This document shows, piece by piece, positions 44,522-56,236 of a DNA stretch of 64,000 nt; positions within the stretch are counted from its first letter, which is position 1; every line of letters starts with the position of its first letter. A program made the translations under genes and the position numbers. The stretch is from Macrotrachela quadricornifera (taxonomy: Eukaryota; Rotifera; Eurotatoria; Philodinida; Philodinidae): positions 421,519 through 485,518 of the forward strand of contig JAJEKB010021235.1 in the NCBI GenBank assembly GCA_022393335.1. Direction: 5' to 3'. The notes beneath the pieces are model-generated. The model was not told the origin of the DNA. It searched no databases and saw nothing but the letters and a program-made list of their open reading frames with translations.

Positions 44522-46146
44522 TCATTGTTTTGTTTTTAAAGTTTCTAAATTAAGATATTCAATTTCTAATCGAGCATCATATATCACATCACTAACGCCA
44601 ACACCATGATAAGAATTTCCAACAAGAGTTAATGGTAATTTATCTCGTCGAATAAGTGCATATATATCATCTAGAATATCTTGATGACCTACATTATAAT
44701 TCTAAAAACAAAACAAAAAAAAAATATATTATTAATTCTACACTTTTTTGATTATTCTAAATAAAAAAAACATACTGGTATTGCTTTATTCAATCTTGAT
44801 ATAGTATAAAACATTGGTTTTTCATTTAAATTCATATGTTTTTTTAATTCATTCATAACAATATACATTAATTGTTCATCTGTACATTGTCCTAATCTTA
44901 ATTGATCAAACCATACTCCACCCATCATAACAGTTAATTGTGATCCACGTTTATGCTTATCCGTATTATGACGTATACATGAATCAAATAAAACACCAAG
45001 TAAATGTGAATTTTCACGTGATGGAATTAAATAACCAAATGCTTCTTTTGGAAAAATATCTTCTTTTTCATAAAGTAAATTAATAACAATCATATTAACA
45101 AATGATATATTATTTAATCTTGATTGTAATGTATGATAAGAATTATTATCAATAAGATTAGCTAACTCAAATGATGGTATTGCACTTATTAAATGATTAA
45201 TAGAATATTTTTTATTATCTTTTGTTAAAATTTCAATAGATTTATTTTGTTCATTTTCTAAAAATGATATTTTTTTTATTGATTGATTTAAATATAAATC
45301 AATATTTGGTAATGTTTGAAGATATTCTACTAATGTTTTTATTAATATTTCCATTCCATCTTTTAAATAATAAATTGAATATTTATTTAAAATTGTTGAA
45401 TAATCTTTTAAATTTAAATCATTAAAAAGATAATGTATTGAATCATCTTTATTTTTCTTAGTTTTTCTTGTTTTTAATAAACCCGATATAATTGAACCAT
45501 AACGTTGTTCAAGATGAAATATTTTTTTAAATACACTTCGTGCACTTAAATTTGATACACTACCAGCATAAATACCTTTTAATAATGGATCAAGAAAATA
45601 TTCAACAATATCTTCAGCAAGTACATCACCAAAACGACGATAAATAAATGATTTAACTGTTTCATCTTGAACTGTCATACGACCTTTATCAGAAAAATAT
45701 TCATATAATCCATAAATAAATGGTGGATAACGTAAAGGTTTTCCACCATATATTAATGATAAATCATTAATATTAATTAATTTTTTATTATAATAAATAA
45801 GTTTATTTTTATTAGTTGGTGAAAGTTTTTCAATAGGACTAAATTGTTCATTATATATATTAAGTTGTTCAAGTAATTTTAATGTATTTATAGATGCATG
45901 AGTATTTAATGATGTTAAACCACTATGAAGACGTAATGTACGTGGACCCTGTTCAAATATATGTGAATGATATTTTGTTTCAAGTTGTTTAGATTGTATC
46001 CAACCACCAAAACGTGATGATCTTTCAAAAATTAATATACGTAAATGAGGAATTTTAGATATAATTGCTTTTTGTGAAAGATAATAAGCTGAAACAAGAC
46101 CAGCAATACCACCACCGATAATAGCTATTGTTGGTGATTTTTGCAT
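44522..46146 (-). CDS. PPOX: Protoporphyrinogen oxidase (haem biosynthesis)
   Basis: Two exons, 44776-46146 and 44522-44701, with a 74-bp intron; 516 residues. The N-terminus carries the FAD-binding dinucleotide fold (IAIIGGGIAGLVSAYYLS, residues 7-24) and FERSSRFGGWIQS, followed by EQGPRTLR, as in PPOX. The middle has FLDPLLKGIYAGSVSNLSAR, the family's membrane-dimer region, and the C-terminal exon gives KLPLTLVGNSYHGVGVSD, matching the PPOX C-terminal FAD motif. The enzyme oxidises protoporphyrinogen IX to protoporphyrin IX at the inner mitochondrial membrane, the step before ferrochelatase. It is about 40 residues longer than the human enzyme because of Asn/Lys-rich loops. The C-terminal exon joins in phase 0. 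It shares strand orientation with the GILT pair but has no functional link to it. Confidence 0.93.
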
Positions 46147-47115
46147 GTTCTAGAAAACCAGAAAAAAAAGAAAGAAAGAAATAAGAAATCATTTGTTAAT
46201 AATTTATATGAAAATATATTACGAATAAAGAGGGCGTTATATTTCGTTTGATTTTATTTATTAAAATCTATAACAATTTTTCTTTTAATTCGATTAATAA
46301 CATCAAACAGTCCATATTGTTTACCACCAAAATTATTATCTATTGAATCATTTCAATTATGGATCATATATTTGATATTGTTTCTCCAGATAATTTTATA
46401 TATTAACTAAGATATCCATTACCAATAAGTGATAAATTTAAGCTATAAAAACTCAAACTAACACATTCATGCACTTTGATAGGATCATAGTATACTGTAT
46501 CAATTAGAATTACTTGACATTTATTGTCAATTATCTTTAATATATTGTGAGCACCATATGAATAAGAAACGTGTTAAACATGAAAAATCAAATTTGCATC
46601 CCACGATATTTTTTTTCTATTCGAGATTATCAGGTATACTGCATTATTATATTGAGCTATCAATTTTCAATTATTCAAACGGATGTTATTATATTTTGTA
46701 ATTAATTTTTTAATGCATGCATAATCATATTTTGTTTAATCATTTAAATAAATGCGTCATAAAAAGTATATCGCCTTAATCTTGAATGAATTTAGCGTGT
46801 GTGGTAATCGGTCTGTAATTCTCATTGTTATTTTTGAATAGAATTGAAATTTTAAATATTTTCATCAATCAACATTAAAAGAAATCCTTTAAAAGTACAA
46901 AATAATAATGAGAAGTTATTCTAACATGAAATACGTGCTATATTCATTATTAGAATCACTCAAGTAAAAATAAGAATTGTCTCGCTAATTGTTTTCATCA
47001 AAAAAATGAACTTCTTTTTTCTTGCTTCATTATCTATTAATATCCACATAAACTATAGACTAGCTGTTTATATTCTTCACATATTCACTTTTTAACCAAA
47101 CATCCTTTTACAAGA
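46147..47115. other. Intergenic between divergent PPOX and GPCR genes
   Basis: About 970 bp; contains both promoters. No repeat, RNA gene or conserved regulatory motif was recognised. Confidence 0.35.
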
Positions 47116-48105
47116 ATGGATATTACATCAATTCAAATGATAACAATTTATATTACATATTATACACCATATGTAATATTATTTTTTGGTAATATTGGAT
47201 GTATATGTAATTTTGTAACATTTACAGCCAAACAATTACGAAAAAATTCTTGTGGATGGTATTTTCTAATGTCTGCTATATTTGATTTTATTTATATTAA
47301 TTTCGGTCTTTTTACAAAATTAGCAAGTGAACAATATGGTAGTACATTACAAAATACAAATCTTATTTGGTGTAAATTACGTGTATTTCTTACATGGGTA
47401 TTACCATGTTTTTCAACAAGTTATTTAGTTTTAGCTTCTATTGATCGATGTTTATCAACATCAATAAATGCTCGATTTCGTTCATTTAGTCAAATTAAAT
47501 TAGCACATCGAATAACATGTATACCTATTATTTTATATAGTCTTACAACATCTCATCAATTTATATATTATGATATTCAACCAATTTGTTCTCCATTAGC
47601 AGGTATATATTCATATTTTTTATCAATGTATAGTATTATTTGGACAAGTTTAATTCCACAAAGTGCAATATTTATATTTGGTTTGATGACATATTGTAAT
47701 GTTCGAAAAAGTCGTCAATGTTTTATTCATCCAATAAATCAACAACGACGAAATCGAACTGATTCACAAATGATTACAATAACATTATTTCAAGTATTAT
47801 GTAGTTCAATCTTACTTAATATTCGAACAATATATTTTTCATACGATAGATTATCAGTAAATAATACAAAAGATAATTATCGTCGTGCTGTTGAAACATT
47901 AATTTTACAAATATCAAGTTTTGTATTTTATTCAAATTTTAGTAAAAGTTTTTATATAAATACATTATCAAGTAAATTATTTCGTAAAGTATTTAAACAA
48001 CGTCTATTGATTTTCTATCAACGAATAACATGTCAAAAACTTCATATGCAATCAAATCTACCAACAATTATGAAACATACAAGATTAGCACCAATTAATT
48101 TATAA
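47116..48105 (+). CDS. Rhodopsin-like orphan GPCR (rotifer-expanded type)
   Basis: 329 codons, intronless, seven predicted membrane segments. TM1 contains the conserved Asn in FFGNIGCICNF; TM2 follows WYFLMSAIFDFIYINFG, with Asp in the expected place. TM3 ends in IDRC (residues 109-112), the counterpart of the DRY switch with Cys for Tyr. TM7 has NFSKSFYIN, standing in for NPxxY. Cys residues after TM2 (WCKLRVF) and in the second extracellular loop (QPICSPL) can form the usual disulphide. The wording resembles the peptide-receptor-like orphan GPCRs that are numerous in bdelloids. Ligand unknown. Short basic C-tail with no arrestin-type Ser cluster. Confidence 0.78.
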   Translation: MDITSIQMITIYITYYTPYVILFFGNIGCICNFVTFTAKQLRKNSCGWYFLMSAIFDFIYINFGLFTKLASEQYGSTLQNTNLIWCKLRVFLTWVLPCFSTSYLVLASIDRCLSTSINARFRSFSQIKLAHRITCIPIILYSLTTSHQFIYYDIQPICSPLAGIYSYFLSMYSIIWTSLIPQSAIFIFGLMTYCNVRKSRQCFIHPINQQRRNRTDSQMITITLFQVLCSSILLNIRTIYFSYDRLSVNNTKDNYRRAVETLILQISSFVFYSNFSKSFYINTLSSKLFRKVFKQRLLIFYQRITCQKLHMQSNLPTIMKHTRLAPINL

Positions 48106-50472
48106 GAAAAAATTCCAATGCAAACATTAACTACATATTAAAATGATTATTGTAGAAAAATAAACTAAGTATAATTTTAAATAAAGTTCTTCATTATAAA
48201 GCAGAATGTCTAGCTTTTTAATCTATTAAGAATATATTATATCCCTAGTCAAATTGCTTATGATATGTGCATGGAAAACATGAATATCTTGAAGTCTGTG
48301 CCGCTCAAGAATAGAAAAAAAAGTTCGTCTAAATAATTATATTTGAAATATCATTGACATAAATTAAACTCTTTTAATTTTCCATCAATTTAATCTTTTT
48401 ATGGAAATAACTCCAATTATTATCGATATAAATAGAAATGTCACAGGACGCATACTATGTTCTGCTATTGATGGACGAGTTGAGGTTATGAATGAAAATG
48501 AACATTCATATGAAGATAATAATTGTTTGATAGAATATTTTTTATACAACTACGAAATGTATTTATTTTATTAATGATGATGGATAAAAATAAGATACTA
48601 ATGAGCCAATTTCTCGATCGTGGTTATATCTTCAAAAAAGCAAAACAAAAGTCGTGTGCATTGAAAGAAGGTTTTCAAAGACTTTTGATAGAACATGATT
48701 CAAAAGAAATGTTAAAGTATATAGAAGTAGAAATCTTCACACTACCTCTATGCAGACATGATGACAAACATATGCTCATTAATCTCTTCCTTTTATCCGA
48801 TTAAAGAATGTGATCATTTATTAATAAAAAACTACAATTTTTGTATAAAGATATCTTATGTATAGTATAATGCAAAGTATTTTCTCAAAATAATAGCAGA
48901 AAAACAATCATATTTAACTAATTATGTTGATAGATTTCGAAGAATTTTACATTTTTTGCGATAGATGGATTGATAGCCTTATACTCAGAGTGGTCATCCA
49001 TACTGTAGGAAAACTATTTATCTATAATTTTGCAATAAAATTTTATTTTTCTACGATGAGCATTAGCAGCTATTATTGTATTTCATGTTTTACTCTTTCA
49101 CAAATTATCCTAGCAACTTTTATGTTAAGGAATATTTATTACTAATATTAAGTAAGAAAGATAATAAAAATATTGATAAGACAATGTTTTATTTACTTTT
49201 AGTGTTGGAGAAAAGGAAAATGAAGTAAAAAAAAACGCATTGTCATAAAAGTAGTATGAAACAGATGTATCAGGTGAGTTTCAGTTTTAGAACATTTTAA
49301 AGTAATACTAAGTATTGCTCTTTGATGAATCTTTTAAGTAGAAAATAGTCATCAATATTCTTTAAATTTGCTGAATAAATAAAGTAAGACAAAGCTTTTT
49401 TCTTAATGACACAAGTTTGATAAATCCCTCCGCAGATTAGAAGTTCACTCTGACCAAAATGAGCATCAAATAGACAACTTTTAATATTGAATAAATTAAC
49501 CCAGTTTATTTGTCTAATTTGCTTTGCGCTGTATATACTTTCTGTCAATAAACAAATAAACATCTACTGCGTGTTGAAAAGTGTCTACCCAATATATGTT
49601 AATAAAACATACTTCTCCAAGGACTATTGAATAGAGATTACATATACCATAATACCGTTCCATTACATTTCTTCCTAATAAGGAATTATGTGCAACTCAC
49701 AAACGAAATAATGAAAAGTTTTATTACCTTTAATAGTAATATAAGCAAGTCTTTGGTTGTAGAAGCCTGAATTATCTATCTCTCAAGAAATGGGAGGCGT
49801 CATTGTATAGTCTAAGGTTCACTTCATATTTCTGTCATGACATTTAAAATACATCCTATTTCCTATCTGAACTGTGTATAACTTGATAAAATAAAGTTGT
49901 CCGCTAGAACTATATTGGTATATGTCTGATAGAAGCCTCTTCTAAATTCTTTCAAAATTCGACAATTTTCGAAAACAACATATTATATTACTGCAGTTTT
50001 TCATGCTTGTTGCAAGATCCATGAAATCTTCAGAGTAGATTAATACCAGAGTAGAAATATAGTGTAGGTAACGCATTATGTTGTCGATTTGATAATATGA
50101 AATAGAAAAAGAACTAACAGTCAGTTCTTAGTTTCTATAACATTATGATTGCTACTCCTACATCTGTCCGACAACTTGAAAGTTTCTATTTATTAACTTT
50201 TAAAACGTTCTGTGGTTATATGCTAATTAAATCTTATCTGCAACGTGAAAATATTGATCACAATAAAAGATCGTCTATAAACTTATAATTTTCACAACAG
50301 ATTAGAAATCCGTTGAGTTTCTATTCTATGGGGAAGAGAGAGCGAACGTATTATTAATTAACACGAGATAAATCGTTATTATTTTTAATAACATGAGAAA
50401 TACAAGCTTTCTGTTGTTTTTATGAGGATAATTGTTTTATTTCTTTGAAAGATTTGTCTTTCTACTAGATTT
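48106..50472. other. Intergenic, no supported gene
   Basis: About 2.4 kb. Two frames deserve only mention: 48401-48574 (57 codons) and 48523-48804 (93 codons, with a Lys/Glu-rich middle). They overlap in different frames and could be pieces of one decayed gene, but no family is recognised. The remainder is AT-rich sequence. Confidence 0.35.
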
Positions 50473-50806
50473 TGGCTTCTGAGCCAGTCATTCATCGAAA
50501 CTCAATTAGAATATTTTCATCTAAAATTTTGTCTAGAGATAGATTTCACGCCCATATGAATATTCTAAAAATTTCAACTCAAACGAATGTGTTTTTTAAC
50601 AGATAAAATGGTCAAAAAATCTTCATACATCACAAGGTAAGCTATAGAGTCAAACTGTCTTAGATACTTGATATCTCAGAAAAAATATACTCTTTTGAGT
50701 TAAAGTTTTTAGGATATTCTAGGGGTAGTGAGACCTATCTCTAGACAAAAATTTTAGATGAAAATATCGTAAGTGAGATTTCCATGAATAGCTAACTCAG
50801 AAGTCA
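50473..50806. mobile_element. ~330-bp foldback element
   Basis: The left 'tggcttctgagcc' and right 'gctaactcagaagtca' ends are mirrored. 'tattttcatctaaaattttg' on the left pairs with 'aaaattttagatgaaaata' on the right, and 'gaatattctaaaaatttcaa' with its counterpart near 50707. Spacer about 90 bp. No coding content. Confidence 0.6.
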
Positions 50807-51803
50807 TACACTTACTAAGATGGTCATGATTCCTTCTAGAATTTTCTTACTTTCATGAAGTCCTACATATATCCAAAATATGAGATCGAATGGTATCGAA
50901 GACTTGAATATGTTTCATCGCCAGATTGTGAGATTTATTTTTTTTTCTGTTGAATTCTATTATACTTGAATTTTAGTGGAATCTTCTCTATTTTTATCAG
51001 TAAAACCATTGAAAATGATCAAATATAGATAAATTGCGTGATATCTACATGACATCATTTCATAAGTTTTTCCTGGTTTGACTAACGGTGACAATTTATT
51101 ATTTGAACATAGCGAGTGGTAATAATATAAACTCGTAAGATGATGTTGTTTTTATTATCGCTGAAAGTCGAGCAGAACACCTCAAGTTATTGAAATGATC
51201 GGATGCATTCTCAAGATAAATTTCATAATATATAACTGTTCATCTTTCCTTTTACTTCTCTAAGACATAAGCTGAGATTGAATTATCTGATGAAAAAATG
51301 AGATACAAGAATGATTGAAATTCAATGAGACAGATAGAACAATAGGATTAACGGCACTTTCGATGCTGTAGAAATCTTTAACTTGGTATTTACGTTATTC
51401 TAAAAAAAGGTTCTTCAGGGTTTTTTCTATTAATATTTATTCAATTAAAGATTTATTAAAATCAAAGTTAAACTTCATGAGCGAGACGCACAAACATCAG
51501 CCATCTTATTTTTTTCCACAGAATTTCGTCATGAATTCTAACACCACTATCGAAGAGAAAAGAATTCAAAATTAAATGTAGTGTCTTTTTATTCAACTAT
51601 TGTCATGTGAATAAATCGCTCATTTTGACTAACATTAGTTTATTTTGCGATTTTAAATCACTTTTAGAAATACAACTATAAAAATTCAAACACTCTATTG
51701 ACAGATATCATTTCTAATATTAATCTATAAATGGATAATTCAGTCTTGTGAACAGTTGTATATCTTTTTAATATATTTCAGATAATAACTTTCTATTATA
51801 CAA

Positions 51804-52583
51804 ATGGCAAGCAATATAAATCACATCGACGAAAATCTATATGAAACTTCTAATGATCATCAATTGATATGCACGATCTGTAATAACCCATTCAATGATC
51901 AACAATATCTCTCATGTGGTCATACATTTTGTCAACAATGTATTACACAATGGATAAACGAAAATGGTGCATCATGTCCTATTTGTAAAAGACCTGTACC
52001 TATCCATGATTTCTCAGAGATTAGTCACGCTGTATATAAGAAGACTGATGTTCTTTCAGTGAAAAATGGTGAGGATGAACAAACAACATTACGTAGTCAT
52101 ACTATTGATGATACCATGAAGAAAGCATCCTCTGTAGTTGATAGACAAAGTTTATTAGAAGCTATCACAGGTCACCAAAACGAGCAACAAGATCAACCTT
52201 GTCCACCACATACTTTTGAATCATTGAAAAGTATCTTCAGCGAACTCATTCTTCAAAATAGACAATTAAAACAACAAATTCACCATCTTCAAGAGTGGAA
52301 ACAAGTACAGTTCAATGAACAAAATAAGAAAAATGAAGAACTTCAACATCTTCAACATGAAATGACCCATCTTAAAGAACAGATTGCTGAACATAGAACG
52401 AGCATAAGTAAACTCGAAACTGATGATAAAAATCAAAATACTAATATCTTGGAACTCAATCAGCGTCACAGCCTATTGGAAACAAAACTTATACCCATAA
52501 AAAAGTTATTATTTGGTGAGTGTGCAATAAAATTTTATTTAGAGGAAATTTTCAAGAAAATAATGACTGTAGATATACTTTGA
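51804..52583 (+). CDS. RING-finger/coiled-coil protein (E3 ligase-like), possibly truncated
   Basis: 259 codons. A complete C3HC4 RING lies at residues 23-61: Cys 23, 26, 38, His 40, Cys 43, 46, 58, 61 (CTICNNPF, CGHTFCQQC, CPIC). Residues about 145-225 are Gln/Glu/Leu-rich with heptad character (LILQNRQLKQQIHHLQEW; HLQHEMTHLKEQIAEH), a coiled coil. This is the layout of TRAF- or TRIM-like ubiquitin ligases, but the substrate-binding domain expected after the coiled coil is absent. Codon 234-235 coincides with a strong donor (ttg|gtgagt), so the last 25 residues may be intron read-through and the original gene probably continued in another exon. It lies wholly inside the TTAA-flanked element. 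Confidence 0.72.
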   Translation: MASNINHIDENLYETSNDHQLICTICNNPFNDQQYLSCGHTFCQQCITQWINENGASCPICKRPVPIHDFSEISHAVYKKTDVLSVKNGEDEQTTLRSHTIDDTMKKASSVVDRQSLLEAITGHQNEQQDQPCPPHTFESLKSIFSELILQNRQLKQQIHHLQEWKQVQFNEQNKKNEELQHLQHEMTHLKEQIAEHRTSISKLETDDKNQNTNILELNQRHSLLETKLIPIKKLLFGECAIKFYLEEIFKKIMTVDIL

Positions 52584-52829
52584 AACAATGGATAGACCTT
52601 TTTCGAAGGCAATAATGCTTCGGAAAAAGTAGAACGTAATCTATAACAGAACAATAAAGAGCGCGTTTCTTTGATTATCTGAACATTTTCTTTCCTTAAA
52701 AATCGTGAGACACCTTTTTAGAACGCGTCCTTTACTGTTTATCTGACGTTCATGAAATTTGCGGCAAATTTGACTTTTTTTGATCGAACATTTGCACATG
52801 AATCTGTGTCTAAGCAGCTCATCAATGTA

Positions 52830-53350
52830 TCCTATACAACTAGACGAGCCCTATCCAATGGTGCAATCAAATTTTTCATAACTTAAATTATGGTTCAGAA
52901 AATCTCAAAATAGTGTATTTTAACGAGATTTTGGCATCTTATTCGAGTAAAAGGGGTCTATATTCCCTTCTTTCACTGTGTCAATTCTAAAAATACTTAT
53001 GTCAGATGCTATTCGATGAGCGATATACAAGGATATATTCAGATATTTAATAGATCAAAGTATGATTTTTGAGTTGATAGATGAGCATAGGGAAAAATCT
53101 GAAAATCATACTTGGACCTACCAAAGATCGGATTATATCGTTGGATAGAGCTCATCGAGTTGCATACGACATTAGTGTTTTTAGAGTTGAGACAATGACG
53201 CAAGTGAGTAATAGATAGTGCCTGGCCAAACATGGTGTCATAATTTCATTCACGAAATGCATTATTGTGAGGTTTTCTGAGCCATATTTTGGGTTTTGAA
53301 AAATTTGATTGCACCATTGGATAGAGCTCGTCAAGTTGTACAAGACTTAT
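52830..53350. repeat. Three-copy ~85-bp repeat in mixed orientation
   Basis: The unit acaactagacgagccctatc followed by caatggtgcaatcaaatttt (52838-52880) recurs in the opposite orientation at about 53270-53345 and, more diverged, at about 53090-53165 (ggatagagctcatcgagttg). The outer copies form an inverted pair. It makes up most of the right part of the TTAA-flanked element. Confidence 0.6.
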
Positions 53351-53633
53351 CAATGAGATAATTAGACACATGGTAATGTGCGGTTGTTCGATAAAAATAG
53401 TCGAAAGTGCCGTTAACTTCACTATCGTATATTTTTTTTGACGACAACATGCAGATAATAAAAAAAGATCATCTAAATGTCATCTTACACGAAATATATT
53501 CAGATATTCAAAATATTTTCAACCGGCACTGATACATTTATAATTATATAGTTTAAAATAGCTGTATACAAATATGTAGTTGAATTTTTACAGATGTATT
53601 TTTCTTTCTTTAGAATAGTTTTTAAAAAAGAAA

Positions 53634-54601
53634 TCTATATATATATATAAAGAAGAATGTTTGTTTGTTTGTCTGTCTGTTCGTTTATAACTCAATTCTG
53701 ATAAAAGCTAGCGCCACCAAATTTTCCACAGTGCTTCTCTAGCAGAGAGTGTCAGAGGACAGGGCTGCCCTGCCGTGCACTGATGCACAGTACAGGGCAA
53801 ACTTCAATTTTCTAGCCCTGCCCTGCTTCTCAGGTTAACTATTTATTGTAATCAACAGTTGTAATTGCATATTCCAAACCGTAATATAAATGTGACTGAT
53901 AATTTCAATAGATATCGCTGTATGTTGATAAAGAAAAGTTCTTGTGAGATTACTTCAAATACCTCTAATTTCATTGGTACAATGAAGCACGCCTATATAA
54001 ACTAAATAGATGAATGGAATAATAGAATAAAGATTAAACTCTTAGAACAATAATACGTTTATATATAACAAGAAATTTTACTATTTGTTTATACTCTTGA
54101 TTCTTTTTTTTAGCATTCTGAGCACAAATTCGATTTCCAAACAGATCTGATACACAACAGAAACTATCACAGGGCAGGGCAAGAAAAAAATTTTAGCAGG
54201 GCACTACAGGGTAGGACAGAAAATATTGCTCTGTGATGGTATCTGTTCTCTAGGTCCCAAGGAAGGTCGATGGGGGTTTGGCATGGTCATCGGAGTGTGG
54301 GGTGTGAGGATGTGGGTGAAATCTCACCGAATCTTACCCAGATAGTACTGTAATAGCTAACATTGCCAAATTTTTCACATTGCCTTCTTGAGTCCAGAGG
54401 TAGCTTCGTAGAGTGCTGTCACCATTAACAGAAGTAGGGAAGAGGTGTCTGAGTGAAATTTCATGCAAGTCATATTGCAAGGAAATTTACGTCAATTTTC
54501 TAGAAATTTAGCGAATTTGTTTTGATTCTAGAATTAATCATTTCGTATCGATAATTGTTTGGTCTAAATCTGAAAACCAAAGGTTTCTAAGCCATATATA
54601 T
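53634..54601 (+). mobile_element. Helitron-like 5' portion, interrupted
   Basis: The sequence begins TCTATATATATATATA (53634) directly after AA, then aagaagaatgtttgtttgtt and a tgtctgtctg run. The same opening is seen at 57028 and, in part, at 56610, and those copies belong to elements with Helitron-type ends. No CTRR end was found for this copy. A MITE-like insertion lies at 53757-54237 and the 2-kb foldback follows. Non-coding. Confidence 0.45.
53757..54237. mobile_element. CAGGGC-terminus MITE-like element
   Basis: The left end cagggctgccctgccgtgca and the right region cagggcactacagggtagga...ctctg are related inverted sequences built on the core gccctgccctg/cagggcaggg, also mirrored at 53815 and 54175. 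Ends beginning CAGGGC are typical of hAT elements. No clear 8-bp duplication is visible, so the limits are approximate. Confidence 0.45.
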
Positions 54602-54740
54602 GTCGCAGTAATAATTAAAATCCAGTTCAGTTTAAAATCGAACTAGTACAGATTGAAATTTCAATAAAAACTAGGATGAATTAAAATTTTAATCTGAACT
54701 AGTATGATTTAAAAGTGAACCAGTTGATTTTAAAATTTCA

Positions 54741-55671
54741 ACAAGTAACGCTCGTCCAAAGACTCGCTCAGCTCTTTCTCGTAGAAATCGTGTTTCTAAA
54801 CTACCGTCATGCTATTCATTTATAAAATTAAAAAAACCGAAGTCAGATTCAAGTTCCTCGACCCTAATTACCCTACAGTCAACCATTATAAAAAAAATTT
54901 TTTTTCCAAAAACGTGATCCTTTGTGAAAAAAAATGATCCGAAAAAAATTTTGAAAAGCTAACATCAGATTCGGATTCCTCGACTCCCATTACCGTTTGG
55001 TCAACCTTTATAAAAAAATGTTTTTCGCAAAAAAGTGATCCTTTGTGAAAAAAAATGAATCCGAAAAAAAATTTTTGAAAAACTAACATCAGATTCGAGT
55101 TCCTCGACCCCGATTGCCCCTTCGGTTAAGTTTTATAGAAAATATTAATAAAATGTTTTTTTGACCTTGAGCGGACATACATGCAATCAATCAATCAATC
55201 AGACAATTTATGTTTGTAAAGCTCTTCTTTACGAGAAAGAGAATAATCAGCAATGATGTTCATCACCCACCACAATGAAATCATCATTTCGTGAAAAAAC
55301 ACCCATTTTCCATGAAAAATACCAAACCTCACCAATTCCTAACATCAATTGATCAATGNNNNNNNNNNGCAATGGTGTTCATCACCCACCACGATGAAAT
55401 CATCATTTCGTGAAAAAACACCTATTTTCGATGAAAAATACCAAACCTCACCAATTCCTAACTTCAATTGATCAATGCGGATACCACATGATCACCGAAC
55501 AGACTTCAGATTTGAAGTCCCCGCATCGAATTACCTCTAGAAATGTCTTTTTCGAAAAATCGTGTTTCGATGTTTTTTTGACCCTGCGGACATACAAGCA
55601 ATCAATCAAGCAAGCAAGCAAGCAAGCAAACAATTTATGTTTCTAAGACTCTTCTCTACGAGAAAGAGAAT
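54741..55671. mobile_element. ~0.9-kb repeat element, copy 2, with assembly gap
   Basis: It is the same element as 31516-32426 in the same orientation: it begins acaagtaacgctcgtc and ends cttctctacgagaaagagaat, with the same two microsatellite runs and the same internal tandem unit (cagcaatgatgttcatca at 55248; gcaatggtgttcatcacc at 55369). It lies inside the left arm of the 2-kb foldback and so inserted after it. Confidence 0.7.
55359..55368. other. Assembly gap (10 N)
   Basis: Ten N bases lie exactly at the junction of the two ~127-bp tandem units. In copy 1 the same junction contains 18 bases (starting ctgatacca), so the gap size is a placeholder and further tandem units may be missing. 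Confidence 0.9.
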
Positions 55672-55871
55672 AAAAACTAGGATCGATTAAAATTTCAATT
55701 TGTACTATTCATAGCGGACTAGTTGACATTAAAATATTGATCTGAACTAGTTCAGATTAAAATCTTGATCTGGACTAGTATAAATTAAAATCTTTTGACT
55801 AGAACTATGATGAATTGGAATAGAGTCATAGATAACTGAGGTAGAATTTACTGTTTGCTTTTTGTCTAATA

Positions 55872-56236
55872 GGAGCAAACATATTTTTGTTGAGGATGAA
55901 ATACTTCCTTGTAAAATAATTGGTTTTACAGATCGAGATGCAGAAAAATGACATAATATTATAACCATGAATGGCATTATTCAAAAACGTTTTCTTCCAA
56001 CAGCATTTTTGAATCTTACAACATCAAATTTTTCGACATTGAGAGAACTCGACATGGGTCCATTGTCAACGATCACTTTCATTGAAGCATGTCAACTTTA
56101 TACCAATTTCAAATCGACTGACATATGTAAATATAACGGTAGTTGTGCTTCCAATCGATGTTAATGTAAGAGAAACGATCAAAAATGTTGTACTAAATAC
56201 CATGGTGGTGACGGACCGCAATGCAAAAATTGCTAA
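55872..56236 (+). pseudogene. Captured coding fragment, Cys-rich end
   Basis: One frame reads FVEDEILPCKIIGFTDRDAE, a stop, then MNGIIQKRFLPTAFLNLTTS, TFIEACQLYTNFKSTDICKY and NGSCASNRC, a stop, then CKRNDQKCCTKYHGGDGPQC. The composition is clearly that of an extracellular, disulphide-rich protein, but two in-frame stops and lack of a proper start show that it is not functional. The family is not recognised. It lies exactly between the arms of the 2-kb foldback. Confidence 0.5.

Larger units (their letters stand above)
51352..53412. mobile_element. TTAA-flanked inverted-terminus element carrying a RING gene
   Basis: The 12-bp termini CGGCACTTTCGA (51352-51363) and TCGAAAGTGCCG (53401-53412) are perfect inverted repeats, each directly abutted by TTAA (51348-51351; 53413-53416). 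TTAA is the target site of piggyBac-type elements. No transposase is encoded in the 2061 bp; instead there is a RING/coiled-coil gene (51804-52583) and, to its right, a block of internal inverted repeats (52830-53350). It is therefore best described as a non-autonomous element that includes a host-type coding sequence. Superfamily by target site only; the termini do not start with the CCC typical of many piggyBacs. Confidence 0.6.

Noticed and set aside
48401..48804. Two overlapping plus-strand frames (57 and 93 codons)
   Set aside because: No recognised domain, different frames, no splice sites to join them. Not enough to call a gene.
54886..55089. 67-codon frame with repeated FFFGFIFF-like phrases
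   Set aside because: Produced by short tandem repetition inside the 0.9-kb repeat; not protein-like.
55410..55646. 78-codon frame inside the 0.9-kb repeat
   Set aside because: Low-complexity tail from the caag microsatellite; no counterpart in the other copy.
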